DNA from: Nakamurella antarctica
Lineage (GTDB): Bacteria > Actinomycetota > Actinomycetes > Mycobacteriales > Nakamurellaceae
Assembly (NCBI RefSeq): GCF_003860405.1
Contig: NZ_CP034170.1
Coordinates: 620,001-684,000 of the forward strand
Reading direction: 5' to 3'
Length of the DNA: 64,000 nt
The translations under genes were made by a program, and so were the position numbers. Numbering within the stretch: the stretch's first letter is position 1; each line of letters opens with the position of its first letter. Shown piece by piece: positions 27,807 through 35,975 of the stretch. The notes under the pieces were generated by a model, which saw only the letters and a list, made by a program, of their open reading frames with translations, was not told the DNA's origin and did not search any database.

Positions 27807-28579
27807 TGGAAAAGGGCGGGATTACTGGCGGCCCCCCGCGCGCCGAACTAGGCGCGTCGCCTCGCTCGGGCCCCGGATGGAAGGCCATCGAGATTGGTCC
27901 CGGCGGCCTGGACCCGGCGCGGATGCGACCTATCTACTCTGCTCCTACCAACCCTGTTGCCGTGCATTCTGTTACTGCCGCACCGAGCGGGGATGCGCCA
28001 ACGGTTGCGCGGCACGAGAAGTTTGCCCTGTACGCCCACGGCAGCCAGGAGCTGGCGCCGCTCTCGCGCTGGCAACGAATCCGCAGCTCCGAACACCTGG
28101 CGACCGGCGTGATCGCGTCGATCGTCCTCGTGTTGGTAGTCGCGGTCGTCTGGGCAACCGCAGCCGCCTCCAAGAAGGTGGTGGATAAGATCGCGGTCGG
28201 AGAGTGCCTCTCTGATGGGGGCTTCTCAGTGTCGGAGGTCGGCTGCGAAACGGTCGATGCCTCCTACCGCGTCGTAGAGCGGATAGACGACAGCTCCGAT
28301 TACACCCGCTGCGACAATGCGTTCGCCGACGCGGTCCTCTCGGCCGAGTCGGCGATCTTGTGTGTGAACTACGTGGTGCGCGTGGGGGACTGTCTGCAAA
28401 TGCGCGAGCGATCCAAGCTGGGAACCCTTCCCTGCGGCAGCGCCAATGCCAGTGATGTGTACGAGGTGACGGCGGTTCTTGGCAATACCGTGGACTCCGC
28501 CGATTGCCCGGCTGTAACGGATCAGGTGCTGGTTCATCCCAAACAATTTGAAGTGATTTGCCTGCGGGCCGTGAGGTAG
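27806..28579 (+). CDS. Membrane-anchored protein with two LppU-like Cys domains
   Basis: A 257-residue single-pass protein. About 95 cytoplasmic residues rich in Pro/Gly precede one transmembrane helix (GVIASIVLVLVVAVVWATAA). The extracytoplasmic part holds two similar blocks: GECL...VGCE...YRVVERI...RCDNAF...LCVNY, then GDCL...LPCG...YEVTAV...DCPAV...ICLRA. This GxCL...C...Y.V...C...C pattern is that of the LppU/SCO3897 domain of actinobacterial lipoproteins; here it is duplicated and anchored by a helix instead of a lipid. Eight Cys imply disulfides. ATG 27806 has no ribosome site but a TATATT six bases upstream. Function unknown. Confidence 0.75.
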   Translation: MEKGGITGGPPRAELGASPRSGPGWKAIEIGPGGLDPARMRPIYSAPTNPVAVHSVTAAPSGDAPTVARHEKFALYAHGSQELAPLSRWQRIRSSEHLATGVIASIVLVLVVAVVWATAAASKKVVDKIAVGECLSDGGFSVSEVGCETVDASYRVVERIDDSSDYTRCDNAFADAVLSAESAILCVNYVVRVGDCLQMRERSKLGTLPCGSANASDVYEVTAVLGNTVDSADCPAVTDQVLVHPKQFEVICLRAVR

Positions 28580-28585
28580 CGGGCT

Positions 28586-30808
28586 TCAGGCCTCGTCGGC
28601 TGGCCCAGCATCCTGGATGCCCACGATGCGGTGAACGGCGAAGGTTCTCATCTGCTTGCTGAGCCGGTCGAAAGCCGAAATGGTGCCGCCCGAAATGGCG
28701 AGGGGTTCTATGAGTCTGCGACTGGTAGCGCCCTCGGTGTTGACATACTCGATCCATACGCTGCCCCGGGCAGTCGCTGCGGCTCGCAGCTCTGCCAAAG
28801 CCTCCGTCGGTGATTGGACGCTGACGAGGTTGGAGCTTTCGGCAAATCTCATCCGGGCGACCAACGCGGCGAGCTGTTCGTCATTGGGCGTTGCAGGTTC
28901 GCGCCACCGTTGATGCGTCACGAGAGGGGGTTTGGCTCGTGTCACTGTCGCTGGCTTGGTCAAGATGGCGCCGAATTCGTCCTCGGCGGCGGGGGCGAGC
29001 CCAGCCTTGCGCAGCTCGACGATCAGCTCATCGAGGCTGGTCCTGGTGATGGCGACGGTGGGGGCGAGCTTACGCAACACTATTCCCACGCTGGCCATGT
29101 GCGCGATCGCTTGATCCACCATGACGGTGTCGTCGCATCGCAGGTATGCCTCGCTGTGGCCTGTTCGCAGGACGCCATGCCGGCGGGCCACATCATCAAT
29201 CAAATAGGTCAAAGCCTGTGGAATGGGGGTGCTGGAATGGTGGTCGAAAAGTTGGTGCAACTCCCCGCGCGAGAGGCCGGTGTCGAGCGCGCGGCGGATG
29301 CTCGCGGGGGTCACGCGGTACACGGTGGCGGATCCGGCGGATTCAACTTCGGCTGCCGCGGCCAGCCGGAGCGCCAAGATCGAGGTCAGCCGCCCAGGGG
29401 CGATAACGGTGAGGTCGGCTTGCACGAGGAAAGTTTCCAGCGGAACGGGAAGCGATTTCGCCAGCGTCGATGCCACATTCTCTGAACCCTCCAGGAGCGC
29501 CCGGCCCGCGCTGCTCAGACTGTTGAATGCCACGATGCCCATAGTGGTGGCTTGACCCAGCACGGTACTGACCACCCGATCACGCCGGTCCGCTCCGCGC
29601 AGCGGCGCCTCCCAGGCAAGAACTTGGCCGAGTTGCTCTGGGGTCCACCCGGAACCGGACGGCAGAGCGGCCAGCGGCGCCAATACCCAACGGCGGTCGG
29701 CTGGTCCACGCAGCCATGTCAGTTCAGGCGTCAAGATCCCCAAGATCTTGTCGTTGATATCCCTCTTGCCCGCCCGCGCGGGGTCGCGCCGCAAATCGAG
29801 CCAGACCTGGACAATTGCCGACCAAGCCTGTTCGTCGGGGGAGGCGAGCCACTCGTCTGCGGTACTGGTGGCAGCCCAGACTTTTAAGCCGCGATTGACC
29901 AGTGCGGGGGCGCCAGTGATCAAGCCGCCTGCAGCGAGTACTTCCAGGTAAAGGCTGACCTGAGATTCGTCGGCGCCGAGTTCTTTGGCCAGCTTCTTGC
30001 TCTCGCGGATGCCGAGGCCGCCCGCCTTCAGCACCGCGGGCGGCTGCGCAGCCAGCAGGTCTAAAGTGCGATGAAGTTGCCGCAGCAGCTCCAGTGATTG
30101 ACCCGCCGCGGTGCCGTCAACCGGGTCCTGACCCACAGTGGCCGGATCGGGGCGCACCGGCGCAGCGACAATGGCACCCAACGGGGACTTGCCCCGAAAA
30201 TGCAGGCCAACTTCGCGAGGGAGTTCAACGCTCCCCGAACCCCTGCTGATCAACAGATCGATGTTTATCAAGTCTCGAACGATGGGCCCGATAGCCGCGC
30301 CCGCGCCGACGGATCCGACTGGGGGTCCTTGCGCAAGTCGCTCCAAAATTGCCAACCCGCGTTCGGGGACCGAGGTGAGTTTGGTAGCGACCGATGCAAA
30401 GTCCAATGACGTTTCAGGCCCCAGACCCCCGGGGTACGGGCCGAGCGCCTCAGCTACCGACGCGGGAACATATTTGTACGTGCTGCCCCTTGCGAGCGCT
30501 AACTTTTCCAGCTCTACCAGCGCCAGCGTGATCTGCTTTTTAGCGGCGCTGCGCCCCAAGAACGCAGCCACCTGAGCTGGCGTCACCGGCTTCGTTGGTG
30601 CGCCGAGAACAACGAGCGCGGTCAGGATCTGCACTTCGAACTGGTTGAGATTCTCCATCGCCCGCCACACCGACGGCGGGGTATCGAGTCGCCTAGCCAG
30701 GGAAGCCAAGTCGGTGGGTGCGGGCACGGCAAGATCCGGCCGGGCGCGCAGCAACCCAATCAGCTCTGGTTCACCCAGGCCGCGCAGCCAATCTGTGGTG
30801 GTGGACAT
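28586..30808 (-). CDS. Helicase-associated protein with XPB/Ssl2-like N-terminal domain
   Basis: A 740-residue soluble protein of the actinobacterial family encoded beside XPB (recalled homologue Rv0862c). It starts MSTTTDWLRGLGEPELIGLLRARPDLAVP, the typical winged-helix-like beginning. Residues ~450-700 form the XPB/Ssl2-type N-terminal domain (ISxxLDxGLSRGELHQLF-type region, here DTGLSRGELHQLFDHHSSTPIPQALTYLIDD in outline), and the C terminus has a WYL-like block (SVWIEYVNTEGATSRRLIEPLAISGG). No helicase motifs are present, so it is probably a partner or regulator. ATG 30808 has no strong ribosome site; the 60-codon upstream frame is Cys/Pro-rich and unlikely. Confidence 0.82.
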   Translation of the reverse strand: MSTTTDWLRGLGEPELIGLLRARPDLAVPAPTDLASLARRLDTPPSVWRAMENLNQFEVQILTALVVLGAPTKPVTPAQVAAFLGRSAAKKQITLALVELEKLALARGSTYKYVPASVAEALGPYPGGLGPETSLDFASVATKLTSVPERGLAILERLAQGPPVGSVGAGAAIGPIVRDLINIDLLISRGSGSVELPREVGLHFRGKSPLGAIVAAPVRPDPATVGQDPVDGTAAGQSLELLRQLHRTLDLLAAQPPAVLKAGGLGIRESKKLAKELGADESQVSLYLEVLAAGGLITGAPALVNRGLKVWAATSTADEWLASPDEQAWSAIVQVWLDLRRDPARAGKRDINDKILGILTPELTWLRGPADRRWVLAPLAALPSGSGWTPEQLGQVLAWEAPLRGADRRDRVVSTVLGQATTMGIVAFNSLSSAGRALLEGSENVASTLAKSLPVPLETFLVQADLTVIAPGRLTSILALRLAAAAEVESAGSATVYRVTPASIRRALDTGLSRGELHQLFDHHSSTPIPQALTYLIDDVARRHGVLRTGHSEAYLRCDDTVMVDQAIAHMASVGIVLRKLAPTVAITRTSLDELIVELRKAGLAPAAEDEFGAILTKPATVTRAKPPLVTHQRWREPATPNDEQLAALVARMRFAESSNLVSVQSPTEALAELRAAATARGSVWIEYVNTEGATSRRLIEPLAISGGTISAFDRLSKQMRTFAVHRIVGIQDAGPADEA

Positions 30809-30939
30809 CAACGTCAACGATAGTGGGCCGTCGCCGGAGTGGGTGACTGTGCAATCCGGGCAACGCCCGTCTGGCACCAGGCAGTGGAGTAGGGGACACT
30901 GGAAACACGCAGTGCACGAACAAAACTTTGGAGGACTCG

Positions 30940-31134
30940 GTGGCAGGTAAGCGCAGCAAGGCAGCGGGCGTCGGAGTCGACCCGACATGGCCGGCAGCCG
31001 ATGACGGTTCGCATCCCGTGAGCGAACTCAATACCGATCGCCAGGGCGCGTTGTCCCCTTTCGGCGACGTCACCTTTCCACTTGACCCGGCGGATCTGCC
31101 GTACGTTCACCCCACCACGGTTATTAACCGCTAA
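30940..31134 (+). CDS. Small conserved actinobacterial protein (Rv0863-like position)
   Basis: A 64-residue protein starting at GTG 30940, which follows GGAGGA by 4 bases. It begins with basic GKRSK and ends SPFGDVTFPLDPADLPYVHPTTVINR in outline (Pro-rich, no Cys, no membrane segment). Its place, divergent from the Ssl2-like gene and before moaC, matches the small gene Rv0863 in M. tuberculosis as I recall it. Function unknown; the ribosome site and protein-like C terminus support a real gene. Confidence 0.65.
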   Translation: MAGKRSKAAGVGVDPTWPAADDGSHPVSELNTDRQGALSPFGDVTFPLDPADLPYVHPTTVINR

Positions 31135-31308
31135 GTCCAGCGCTTGGCCCGTGGACCGCTCAGGGCGCGTGTTGCAGTCCGATGTGCGCTGCCCGAACGT
31201 GTTGGTGTGACAGGTGCGCCTGCCGATGCCGACTACTATCTTCGGCAGTGCTTGCGGCGTCATCAACTTCGGAAGCGTCGCGCTTTCACACACAAGGAGA
31301 ACAACTCG

Positions 31309-32775
31309 ATGGCCGTTCCCGGTCCTGGATATTCGATCACCATGCGGATTGCAGCCCCGCCGTCGGCGTCTGCGGCCGGAGATCTGACATCCGAGGTGGG
31401 GCGAGCTGGTGGCGTTATCACCGCCTTCGACGTGGTGGAGTCGACCGGCACCCTGATGGTGGTCGATCTCTCGTGCAACGCGCTCTCGCAGGAACACGCG
31501 GACGAGATCAAAGCCGCCGTCAACACACTCGAAGGCGTCACTGTCCGCAAGGTCTCTGACCGAACTTTCCTCGTGCACCTCGGCGGCAAGATCGAAGTGA
31601 CGTCGAAGGTGCCGCTGCGAAATCGCGACGACTTGTCCCGCGCTTACACCCCCGGGGTTGCTCGCGTGTGCATGGCTATTGCGGCCAACCCCGATGACGC
31701 GCGTCGGCTGACGATCAAGCGCAACACAGTCGCGGTGGTTACAGATGGCACCGCCGTTTTGGGCCTCGGAAATATCGGACCGGCCGCAGCCCTTCCCGTC
31801 ATGGAGGGGAAGGCCGCGCTGTTCAAGCGTTTTGCCAATGTGGATGCGTGGCCGGTCTGCCTGGACACCACCGATGTCGACGAAATCGTCCGAACCGTGG
31901 AGATTCTCGCGCCGGTGTACGGAGGGATCAACTTAGAAGACATTGCGGCGCCGCGGTGTTTCGAAATCGAAGCCCGCCTCCGCGCCAAGCTCGACATTCC
32001 TGTCTTCCATGACGATCAGCACGGCACAGCGATCTGCGTGGTCGCCGCTTTGCGCAATGCACTGCGTGTGGTTAAGAAGGACATTTCGAACTGCAAAATT
32101 GTGGTTTCTGGGGTCGGCGCTGCCGGAAACGCCATCATCAGGTTGTTGTTGCTTCAAACACCTGCGGATGTTGTCGCGGTGGATATCAAGGGCATTGTGT
32201 ATCGGGGTCGGGATGGAATGGATCCGAATCTGGCCGACGTCGCCGCAAAGACGAACCACACCAACCAGTCTGGGACGTTGAAGGACGCTATTGCTGGTGC
32301 CGATGTGTTTATCGGCGTCTCCGCCCCGAACATTTTGGTGGGCGACGATATCGCGACCATGAATTCGGATGCGATCGTGTTTGCCCTGGCAAATCCGGAC
32401 CCCGAGATCGATCCATTGGAAGCGCAAAAACATGCCGCAGTTGTTGCAACCGGCCGCAGCGACTTCCCTAACCAAATCAATAACGTGTTGGCATTCCCCG
32501 GAGTATTCCGCGGGTTGCTGGATGCGGGTGCCCGGATAATCACCGACAGCATGCTTCTCGCGGCGGCAGAGGCGATAGCCGATGTCGTTCAGCCGGAGCA
32601 GTTGAACGCCTCCTTCATCGTTCCCAGCGTCTTCGATGCAACCGTTGCTCCCGCTGTCGCCGCAGCAATCGTCCGCGAAGCCGCCGACGCGCGCGAACAC
32701 GTGACGCACGAGGGATTGTCGTCGGTTGCGCACACGAGCGGCGCTACTCCTGACGTCGAGGGCTTCCTCGAATGA
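31309..32775 (+). CDS. NAD-dependent malic enzyme with N-terminal ACT-like domain
   Basis: A 488-residue malic enzyme converting malate to pyruvate and CO2. Residues ~5-80 form an ACT-like domain (YSITMRIAAPP, GGVITAFDVVES). Catalytic parts follow: AYTPGVARVC, TDGTAVLGLGNIG, VYGGINLEDIAAPRCFEIE (metal site), IPVFHDDQHGTA, and the nucleotide fold VSGVGAAGNAI. ATG 31309 follows AAGGAGA at 8 bases. Its stop overlaps the moaC start (ATGA), tying a central-carbon enzyme to molybdenum cofactor synthesis; this gene is not in the mycobacterial order I recall. The cofactor (NAD or NADP) cannot be settled by eye. Confidence 0.9.
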   Translation: MAVPGPGYSITMRIAAPPSASAAGDLTSEVGRAGGVITAFDVVESTGTLMVVDLSCNALSQEHADEIKAAVNTLEGVTVRKVSDRTFLVHLGGKIEVTSKVPLRNRDDLSRAYTPGVARVCMAIAANPDDARRLTIKRNTVAVVTDGTAVLGLGNIGPAAALPVMEGKAALFKRFANVDAWPVCLDTTDVDEIVRTVEILAPVYGGINLEDIAAPRCFEIEARLRAKLDIPVFHDDQHGTAICVVAALRNALRVVKKDISNCKIVVSGVGAAGNAIIRLLLLQTPADVVAVDIKGIVYRGRDGMDPNLADVAAKTNHTNQSGTLKDAIAGADVFIGVSAPNILVGDDIATMNSDAIVFALANPDPEIDPLEAQKHAAVVATGRSDFPNQINNVLAFPGVFRGLLDAGARIITDSMLLAAAEAIADVVQPEQLNASFIVPSVFDATVAPAVAAAIVREAADAREHVTHEGLSSVAHTSGATPDVEGFLE

Positions 32776-33284
32776 CGAGCCCTGGCGCGCCGCCAGTGGG
32801 CGGGGCGCCAGCGCTTACCCACGTGGATTCCCACGGTGCGGCGCGGATGGTGGACATCACCGATAAGCAGCAGTCAGCGCGACAGGCTGTCGCGACCGGC
32901 GTGGTTCGGACTACGACGGAAGTGGTTGGACTTTTGCTCACTGACGGATTGCCCAAGGGCGACGCGCTGATGACGGCGCGCATCGCCGGCATCATGGGTG
33001 CCAAACGGACTTCGGATCTGATCCCGCTGTGTCACCCGATCGCTATTTCCGGTGTGACGCTTGACCTTTCGGTGGGTTTAAGTGAGATCGTCATTACCGC
33101 CACGGTGAAAACCACCGGGCAAACTGGAGTTGAGATGGAAGCGCTCACAGCGGTGTGTGTTGCCGGGCTGACGGTCCACGACATGATCAAGGCGGTCGAC
33201 CCGGCCGCAGTTCTCGACGCGGTTCGGGTTGACCGCAAAGAGGGCGGAAAAACTGGGCTGTGGACCCGACCGGAAGGCCGCTGA
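32772..33284 (+). CDS. moaC: Cyclic pyranopterin monophosphate synthase
   Basis: A 170-residue MoaC, completing with MoaA the conversion of GTP to cyclic pyranopterin monophosphate. The motifs ARMVDITDKQ, LIPLCHPI, TGQTGVEMEALTAV and LTVHDMIKAVD are intact, as is the RVDRKEGGKTG tail. It overlaps the malic enzyme stop (ATGA) and runs into mog by a TGATG junction, so the four genes malic enzyme-moaC-mog-moaE are translationally coupled. Confidence 0.96.
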   Translation: MTSPGAPPVGGAPALTHVDSHGAARMVDITDKQQSARQAVATGVVRTTTEVVGLLLTDGLPKGDALMTARIAGIMGAKRTSDLIPLCHPIAISGVTLDLSVGLSEIVITATVKTTGQTGVEMEALTAVCVAGLTVHDMIKAVDPAAVLDAVRVDRKEGGKTGLWTRPEGR

Positions 33285-33847
33285 TGGCGCACCGGGCTGT
33301 CGTTATCATCTCCTCCACCCGGGCCGCTGCCGGCATATATGACGACGCGACGGGTCCGAAGATCAGCTCCTGGTTGCGCGAGCGCGGCTTTGAGGTCGAA
33401 GACGCTCTCGTGGTTTCCGACGGCGCGCCCTTTGGTGCCGCGCTGAAAACCTCGGTGCTGCAGGGTCCCGCGGTGATCATCACCTCCGGCGGCACGGGGA
33501 TCAGCCCCACGGACGTGACCCCCCAGCTGACGGCAGCGCTGCTCGACTACGAAATCCCAGGACTGGCAGAAGCTATCCGTCGCTACGGGGTGGGAAAGGT
33601 TCCCACTGCCGTACTTTCGCGGGGCGTCGCTGGGGTCGCGGGTCGCACACTCGTAGTGAACCTGCCGGGCTCGAGCGGCGGCGTTAAAGACGGTCTTGCC
33701 GTCCTCGACCCAGTCCTCGTTCATGCCGTTGATCAGTTGGCCGGTGGTGATCACCGGCGCACCGAAGGCCAGGACACTCCGGGCGGCGTTGATGGCGATG
33801 GCGGTGTAGCGATACCCGGTGGCCGCGCCGAAACTGAGCAGCGCTGA
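33284..33847 (+). CDS. mog: Molybdopterin adenylyltransferase
   Basis: A 187-residue MogA/Cnx1G protein that adenylylates molybdopterin before metal insertion by MoeA. It shows ISSTRAAAGIYDD, ITSGGTGISPTDVTP and VNLPGSSGGVKDGL, the family's key loops. The usual C terminus (HAVDQLAGGDH) is reached at about residue 160, and a Gly-rich 26-residue tail follows that I do not see in standard Mog. ATG 33284 overlaps the moaC stop (TGATG); moaE overlaps its own stop in the same way. Confidence 0.93.
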   Translation: MAHRAVVIISSTRAAAGIYDDATGPKISSWLRERGFEVEDALVVSDGAPFGAALKTSVLQGPAVIITSGGTGISPTDVTPQLTAALLDYEIPGLAEAIRRYGVGKVPTAVLSRGVAGVAGRTLVVNLPGSSGGVKDGLAVLDPVLVHAVDQLAGGDHRRTEGQDTPGGVDGDGGVAIPGGRAETEQR

Positions 33848-34272
33848 TGGCGGGACGGGTAGCGCTGTCAGGTGTCACGGACAGCTTGCTGAGCCTCACC
33901 GATCATGTCGACGCAGTTGCTGACCCCGCTGCGGGCGCGACTGTGTCTTTCTCCGGAGCCGTTCGAAACCACGACCACGGGCGCGGCGTTGCCGAGTTGG
34001 AGTACCAGAGCCACCCCACGGCCGCCGCGATCGTCGCCTCGGTCGCCGCCCAGATCGCGGCCCGAGAAGGTATTATCGCCGTCGCCGTGACCCACCGGGT
34101 CGGCAGGCTGAATATTGGTGACATCGCCATCGTCGCAGCGGTTTCGAGCGCGCACCGGCGTGCGGCGTTCGATGCCTGCGCCGACCTCGTGGATGAAGTG
34201 AAGAAGCAACTTCCGGTATGGAAGAGGCAGATTTTCAGCGACGGCAGTGACGAGTGGGTCGGCAGCGCCTGA
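33847..34272 (+). CDS. moaE: Molybdopterin synthase large subunit
   Basis: A 141-residue MoaE, the catalytic subunit that transfers sulfur from MoaD thiocarboxylate to precursor Z. It has FSGAVRNHDHGRGV, LEYQSHPTAA, HRVGRLNIGDIAIV, SSAHRRAAFDAC and the catalytic-Lys region EVKKQLPVWKRQIF. It is the last gene of the forward moa operon. Its partner moaD lies 1.4 kb downstream on the other strand. Confidence 0.96.
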   Translation: MAGRVALSGVTDSLLSLTDHVDAVADPAAGATVSFSGAVRNHDHGRGVAELEYQSHPTAAAIVASVAAQIAAREGIIAVAVTHRVGRLNIGDIAIVAAVSSAHRRAAFDACADLVDEVKKQLPVWKRQIFSDGSDEWVGSA

Positions 34273-34577
34273 GATTTAGGCCCTGCGATAGGGAGGTTAA
34301 CAGGCCTTGCGCTGAAACATTTCTCGCCGACGCTTTTGTGGATGCTGTGCGCGGGGCCTACGGTCAATGAGTTCAAGACTCGCTCCGTAGGCGGAAGCAC
34401 CACCGAACTACAGTGACCGCCGCCTCAGGAGGCGTAACTGCGGGTGCCGTTACGCGTATTTCCTGTCCATCGAACGGTGCGAGAGTAGCGGTGATCCACG
34501 CCCATGGAGCAAATCCGTGGTGAGAATGAGAAATGGCCGTAACCCATTGGGGTCACGGCCATTTCTCGCTACGAGAG
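34273..34577. other. Convergent intergenic region with several hairpins
   Basis: The 305 bases between moaE (forward) and a reverse-strand membrane gene hold no gene. Four inverted repeats are visible: GCCTACGG (34356-34363) with CCGTAGGC (34385-34392) enclosing a GAGT/ACTC stem; CGCCTC-AG-GAGGCG (34421-34434); GCGTAAC/GTTACGC (34432-34455, which overlaps the previous one and is mutually exclusive with it); and the terminator at 34528-34567. Confidence 0.6.
34528..34567. terminator. Bidirectional terminator-like hairpin
   Basis: A 13-base perfect stem (GAGAAATGGCCGT and its complement) with a 14-base loop that can pair further (ACCC/GGGGT). It lies 11 bases past the stop of the reverse-strand membrane gene and faces moaE from the other side. 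Confidence 0.75.
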
Positions 34578-35512
34578 TTACAGTTTTGGTCCAGGAATGG
34601 CGAACGGCAGCTTCTCGCCAGCCTTTTGGGCGTTGAGAGCTACGAAGTAGAGGAACGCAATCGACAGGACGATCGAGGCCCAGATACCAAAGCCCGGTCC
34701 GCTGGAAGAATTCGAGCCCATGTCCAGCATGGAGCCGTAGGTGATCTTGCAGGTGGCCAAATCAGTTCCGCTCATGCCGGAGCACACGGAATCCAAAGCG
34801 TCTTGCGCCGCGCTGCTCGCGCTGTAGCTGTAGCTGGCAAAGATTTGGATCAACGCAATGATGTACAGCAGTACTGCGCCGGCGGCTGCGAATACAAGAT
34901 AGAGCGGACGGACTTCCTTTTTCAGCAAGCCCATTGTCAGCTGCAGTGCGTAGACAACGGTGACGGCAACGACCAGCAAAGGTGCAAGCCACCACCAGTT
35001 GTGCCAGCCTCCAACGCTGTAACTGGCAGAGGCATAGCTACTCGACACCCAGCCAAAGAAGCTGAAGATGAGCAATAACAGACCTAAGCCGACGACAATC
35101 CAGTCACCGGTGCCTACTCGAGACAGGTCGACCGACATCTGCTTTCCGGAGGGAGGTGGGTACCCCTGGCCGGGTGCGGGGTACCCCTGGCCGGGTGCGG
35201 AGTAACCAGCTTGGCCGGGAGCGGAGTAACCAGCTTGCGGGGGCGGGAAGCCCTGGCCGGGTGCGGGCGGCGGGAAACCCTGTTGTCCCTGCGGGGGCGG
35301 GAAGCCCTGGCCGGGTGCGGGCGGCGGGAAACCCTGTTGTCCCTGCGGGGGCGGGAAGCCCTGGCCGGGTGCCGGCGGCGGGAAACCCTGTTGTCCCTGC
35401 GGGGCGGGAAGCCCTGGCCGGGTGCCGGCGGCGGGAAGCCGCTGGGGTTAGAAGCGGACGGATCAGGCACTTGCCCGCCCGTCGCCTGCCAGTCAGACGG
35501 CGGCTGAGACAT
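34578..35512 (-). pseudogene. Pro/Gly/Gln-repeat membrane protein, interrupted by a 1-base frameshift
   Basis: Two frames form one gene. The N-terminal frame starts at ATG 35512 (GGAGGT 4 bases upstream): MSQPPSDWQ, then GFPPPAPGQGF. The C-terminal frame (open to 34578) holds GFPPPQGQQ and AGYSAPGQ repeats and, from about the codon at 35138, a soluble hinge plus four hydrophobic segments (WIVVGLGLLLLIFSFFGW, WLAPLLVVAVTVVYAL, YLVFAAAGAVLLYIIALI, IWASIVLSIAFLYFVAL). The frames differ by one base. Three 54-base DNA repeats each have GCGGGGGCGGG; the fourth (35399) has GCGGGGCGGG, one G fewer. Restoring it gives one 311-residue protein. It may be a sequencing error, phase variation or true loss. 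It occupies the place of rpfA in M. tuberculosis. Function unknown. Confidence 0.75.
35237..35447. repeat. 54-base tandem repeats encoding Pro/Gly/Gln peptide repeats
   Basis: Three 54-base units at 35237-35290, 35291-35344 and 35345-35398, then a partial fourth from 35399 with a one-base deletion in its G run. On the reverse strand each unit encodes GQQGFPPPAPGQGFPPPQ-like sequence. Confidence 0.88.
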
Positions 35513-35668
35513 ACGTACCTCCAGTTTGTGGGGCGTTACCCAATGGTCTCTTAAGGTCCGATTGATGCGCTTTGCGTACATCAGTCGAGGCTAAGGATAG
35601 ACCGCCTAGTGAGGTTCGTGTGAGAAGTACGCCAAACCATTACAAACAGTTCAACAAGGAGTACAAGC

Positions 35669-35692
35669 GTGTTGCTGGCGCTACCGCAACAC
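35669..35692 (-). terminator. Possible terminator after moaD
   Basis: GTGTTGC and GCAACAC pair around 10 bases just past the moaD stop in the reverse direction. Without a long T run it is only a moderate candidate. Confidence 0.4.
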
Positions 35693-35699
35693 TCCTGCC

Positions 35700-35972
35700 C
35701 TAGCCGCCAGCGAAGGGCGGCAGTACATCGATGGCTTGGCCGTCGAACACAGGGCTCGTAACCCCATGCACCGCCACCTCATCCAGCAGGAAACTACACC
35801 GGGTCAGCACTTCTTTCAGGTCAAGCCCATGGCGCCGCACTGCGACGGCGAGCGCGGTTTCGACAGTGAACGGGGCATGTACGACGACGTATTCTTCGTC
35901 AAAACCCACTGCCGCGCGTGCGGCGGCGAAGTAGCGGATGAGAACCTTCACATCCGCGGTTGCAGCAGTCAT
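35700..35972 (-). CDS. moaD: Molybdopterin synthase sulfur carrier subunit
   Basis: A 90-residue ubiquitin-like protein ending in the Gly-Gly (PPFAGG) that is adenylylated and thiocarboxylated. It has VLIRYFAAARAAVG at the start, typical of MoaD, and VDVLPPFAGG-like ending (IDVLPPFAGG). ATG 35972 lies 3 bases after the moaA stop (TGA 35976-35978), so it is coupled to moaA. It works with MoaE at 33847. Confidence 0.93.
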   Translation of the reverse strand: MTAATADVKVLIRYFAAARAAVGFDEEYVVVHAPFTVETALAVAVRRHGLDLKEVLTRCSFLLDEVAVHGVTSPVFDGQAIDVLPPFAGG

Positions 35973-35975
35973 TTC

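Noticed and set aside
33032-33754. Reverse-strand protein-like frame opposite moaC-mog
   Set aside because: It lies opposite two well-supported enzymes whose codons explain it.
34356-34392. tRNA-like TTCAAGA loop in a hairpin
   Set aside because: Only one arm resembles a T-loop, with a weak stem; no acceptor, D or anticodon arms fit around it.
34273-34577. A c-di-AMP (ydaO) riboswitch, as recalled upstream of rpfA in mycobacteria
   Set aside because: No recognisable conserved ydaO core, and the region is downstream of genes on both sides rather than upstream of one.
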